Assembly: GCA_964560875.1 (NCBI GenBank)
Contig: CAZLMW010000027.1
Location: forward strand, 12,432-76,431
Direction: 5' to 3'
Length of the DNA stretch: 64,000 bases
From: CAZLMW01 sp964560875
GTDB taxonomy: Bacteria > Myxococcota_A > UBA9042
In this document: one piece after another, positions 63,001-64,000 of the stretch
Position numbering within the stretch: position 1 is the first letter of the stretch
How the letters are laid out: each line of letters starts with the position of its first letter
Program-made: the position numbers and the translations under genes
Notes under the pieces: generated by a model
The model's database searches: none
What the model was told of the DNA's origin: nothing
Seen by the model: the letters and a program-made list of their open reading frames with translations, nothing else

Positions 63001-64000
63001 TCGGCAGCGCAGGCGGCGGCAAGAACGGGATGTGGCACGTCAAGGACGGCGTGGTCGGCACCATCAAGCCGTTGCCCGCGGCCGTCAGTGGCGTCAAGGA
63101 GTGGGCGACCGGCGTCGCGTCCTACGGCAGCGGTGACATCGCGGTCATCGGCAACGCGCCCGGCTTCAAGGGGGCCCAAACGCCGATCTTCAAGCGGGTG
63201 ACGCAGAGCGGAATCGTGCTCGGCAACTCCGCCATGAAGTCGCAGAAGTTCAAAGCCGAGGCCGTCGCCATCGCCGAAAACGGCGTCGCGTTTGTCGTTG
63301 GCGCCAAGGACGGGCCAAGCCTCGGAACGCAGCGCGGCGTTGTGCGGGTCGACAAGAAGTTCGCGTTCACCGCCGACCGCGGCGTTGGTGTGGAGGGCGC
63401 CGACGCCTCGTTTTATGACGTTGCCGCGGTCGCCGGCGGCGTCGTGGCGGCCGGGGTTGGCTACGACAAAACCTCTGGCACGTTCGGCGCCGTGGCCAAG
63501 ATCGACCTCGCGGGCAATACGCTCTGGGATCGTTCTCTCGGCAACGGCGTGGTGGTGAGGGCCTTTGCCCGTCGCGCGGGAAGCGGCGGCGACGGCTGGT
63601 TCCTGGTCGGCAGCAAGAAGGGGCAGGCCACCGGTCAGGACGCGTGGTTTGGCAGCGTGGATGTCGACTTCAACCTGCACAAGGAAGCGGTCACGTATCG
63701 GGCCGGCGACGACGGCCTGCGGACGCTCCTCGCGCTCAAAGACGGCGTGTTCAGCGCCGGCTACGTGGGCGTCAACTCCGGGACCGCTTGGTTTCACCAC
63801 GGGCTCGTTACGCGCATGGACGCCTGGGGCAACACCACCTGCAGCGGCGCCGGCAAGTGCGCCGACGTGAGCGCCAAGGACTGCGACGACGGCAAACCCT
63901 GCACCCGCGACGCCTGCATCAGCATCAGCGGCTCCTGCGCGCATATCTCGGCTGATGGCTTTGTGTGCAGCGGCGGCGGCTGTGCGGAGAAGGCCGCGTG
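60072..64000 (+). CDS. Giant Cys-rich repeat lipoprotein, 3' end beyond the right edge
   Basis: The frame is open from ATG 60072 to the edge (at least 1,309 codons). A signal peptide with lipobox (VLVAAGC) is followed by a short Asp/Thr spacer and then modules with CDDGDPCTQNDRC, CDCKSTKDC, EDGNLCNGTLFCD and C..NP.T...C patterns. From about 62750 to 63850 a low-Cys region with propeller-like strands (VVAAGVGYDKTSGTFGAVAK, LLALKDGVFSAGYVGVNSG) appears. Then CDDGKPCTRDAC resumes. The order of parts is the same as in the gene at 1-4139, so they are paralogues with the same design. It starts 33 bases after gltB but is unlikely to be functionally linked. Confidence 0.88.
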   Translation, partial: MMRSPTGWQRLDVSSVVCPVLTVMVLVAAGCGGDPEPVDGDKVGAETDTGLDVGTVDTAQADTGPTSIDAGTAPECTKAADCDQPGTACMKADCVSGKCVLGPSQTACDDGDPCTQNDRCVAGSCVGVSAGCDCKSTKDCAGFEDGNLCNGTLFCDLAQVPHKCRVKPSTVVVCKLNPGSSGAEALCAGSVCAPQTGKCETVHKADGTPCVDADACTVDSSCKAGKCVGGAESWCQCKTSKDCAVYDDKDLCNGSLYCDKSVFPPRCKLNAASVVACSSNADTACSNNTCDPNTGKCVVVAAKDGADCDPNSSCKNEGTCKKGSDGVSTCTADLSVCACEKNIDCLDQEDGDFCNGTLYCDKSGTGNKGVCKPNPATTITCATVTDTQCAKNKCVPTTGACVLQPANENSGCDDANTCTKGETCKVGKCKGGTDVCKCKADSDCVAKDDGNLCNGTLFCNAATKLCELNPSTIKSCPSVDDSDCKKNACDPKTGTCSAIRADHVFAVKYADGAIYNEVKPAAAATKTVVSCDDGNACTAGDLCAATVCKPGKDTCSCSQDADCAKQEDGDACNGTLFCNKVAGKCVLNPKTVVTCKTTDDTACLTRACQPATGHCLLTPRAFGTACQDGNACTTGDYCNKDGQCLGGKKVCACQSAADCTSHDDGDDCNGVVFCDKSSKDFKQWKCIVNNPATKVFCNPKDDTACLANSCAAGKCALKPRPDGTGCDDGTVCSKKSACKTGKCTGSDQLVCNDNNACTLDTCDPKNGCVFAPKKDHCKDANACTVAACDPKTGNCTFDKKKRHGNACDADKDGCTVGDVCDNGTCKSGALVKCNVSTKACLASKCQSKDSNNFQCVTTIAADGSACQGNGGSCSLGGACKAGQCVQGALKKLWSRVIDPAPHMHMQANAVAADGDRWLVAMARVQKKTPTANIKAWWRFTSYDKSGKQLTSVEKQLPADAGDVAGLVPAVGGGFWAIGSAGGGKNGMWHVKDGVVGTIKPLPAAVSGVKEWATGVASYGSGDIAVIGNAPGFKGAQTPIFKRVTQSGIVLGNSAMKSQKFKAEAVAIAENGVAFVVGAKDGPSLGTQRGVVRVDKKFAFTADRGVGVEGADASFYDVAAVAGGVVAAGVGYDKTSGTFGAVAKIDLAGNTLWDRSLGNGVVVRAFARRAGSGGDGWFLVGSKKGQATGQDAWFGSVDVDFNLHKEAVTYRAGDDGLRTLLALKDGVFSAGYVGVNSGTAWFHHGLVTRMDAWGNTTCSGAGKCADVSAKDCDDGKPCTRDACISISGSCAHISADGFVCSGGGCAEKAA

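Noticed and set aside
1..64000. tRNA or rRNA genes
   Set aside because: I looked for typical tRNA and rRNA motifs by eye and saw none; a covariance-model scan would be decisive.

Overview
The window is GC-rich and densely coding, with strong G/C bias at third codon positions. It is full of secreted lipoproteins whose mature ends carry Asp/Ser/Ala/Gly/Thr-rich spacers, and it holds three giant proteins built from Cys-rich 'CDDGxxCT...C..G.C' modules. This combination, with c-type cytochrome lipoproteins, a Ser/Thr protein kinase, a eukaryote-type UDP-sugar pyrophosphorylase and SUMF1-type domains, points to the Myxococcota/Bradymonadia side of the former Deltaproteobacteria. The lineage call is an inference from gene content; no rRNA or other marker gene is present. 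The window looks like ordinary chromosome. Mobile-element debris is confined mainly to 53.5-55.3 kb, and truncated gene fragments lie at 30.75 kb and 36.2-37.3 kb.

Layout. 0-4.1 kb: a giant Cys-rich lipoprotein (minus strand, runs off the left edge). 4.3-5.3: two CBS-pair proteins. 5.3-7.5: TetR regulator, BioY, a lipoprotein. 7.6-12.3: a minus-strand operon encoding a VKOR-DsbA-SUMF1-TlpA fusion, a c-type cytochrome lipoprotein and a UAP1-like pyrophosphorylase, closed by a clear terminator. 12.4-14.1: SDR and SGNH-like secreted protein. 14.6-17.6: a minus-strand ACP / AMP-ligase / SDR cassette facing a left-handed beta-helix acyltransferase. 17.6-20.2: 2-hydroxyacid dehydrogenase, TfoX-N protein, ATP-grasp enzyme. 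20.4-26.9: a plus-strand run of lipoproteins (di-haem cytochrome, alpha/beta hydrolase, small lipoprotein, haem-less peroxidase-like fragment) and a membrane-inserted metallophosphoesterase. 26.9-32.7: a second giant Cys-rich gene joined head-to-head to another gene, both apparently without their 5' ends. 32.8-36.2: metzincin-like lipoprotein, DTW-domain protein, methyltransferase. 36.2-37.3: gene fragments. 37.4-43.3: TauE/SafE permease, purple-acid-phosphatase-like lipoprotein, SRPBCC/zinc-ribbon/kinase fusion. 43.4-50.6: an iron-acquisition operon behind Fur-box-like repeats (DUF4856 lipoprotein, imelysin-like lipoprotein, sterol-desaturase/TonB-receptor fusion, DUF3108 protein). 50.7-53.5: bacteriohemerythrin, small proteins, SixA, lipoprotein. 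53.5-55.3: hairpin cluster, group II intron fragment, transposase remnant. 55.5-60.0: GltB. 60.1-64: a third giant Cys-rich lipoprotein running off the right edge.

How the genes may fit together (inference). The cell exports very large proteins with well over a hundred cysteines each. The four-domain VKOR-DsbA-SUMF1-TlpA protein is a natural candidate for the oxidative folding machine that such cargo needs, and its TlpA end and its cytochrome neighbour suggest a link to cytochrome c maturation. The 43.4-50.6 kb operon looks like a Fur-controlled iron uptake unit in which a membrane lipid hydroxylase is translated as one chain with an outer-membrane receptor. The ACP/ligase/SDR/acyltransferase group looks like a small dedicated acyl-modification pathway.
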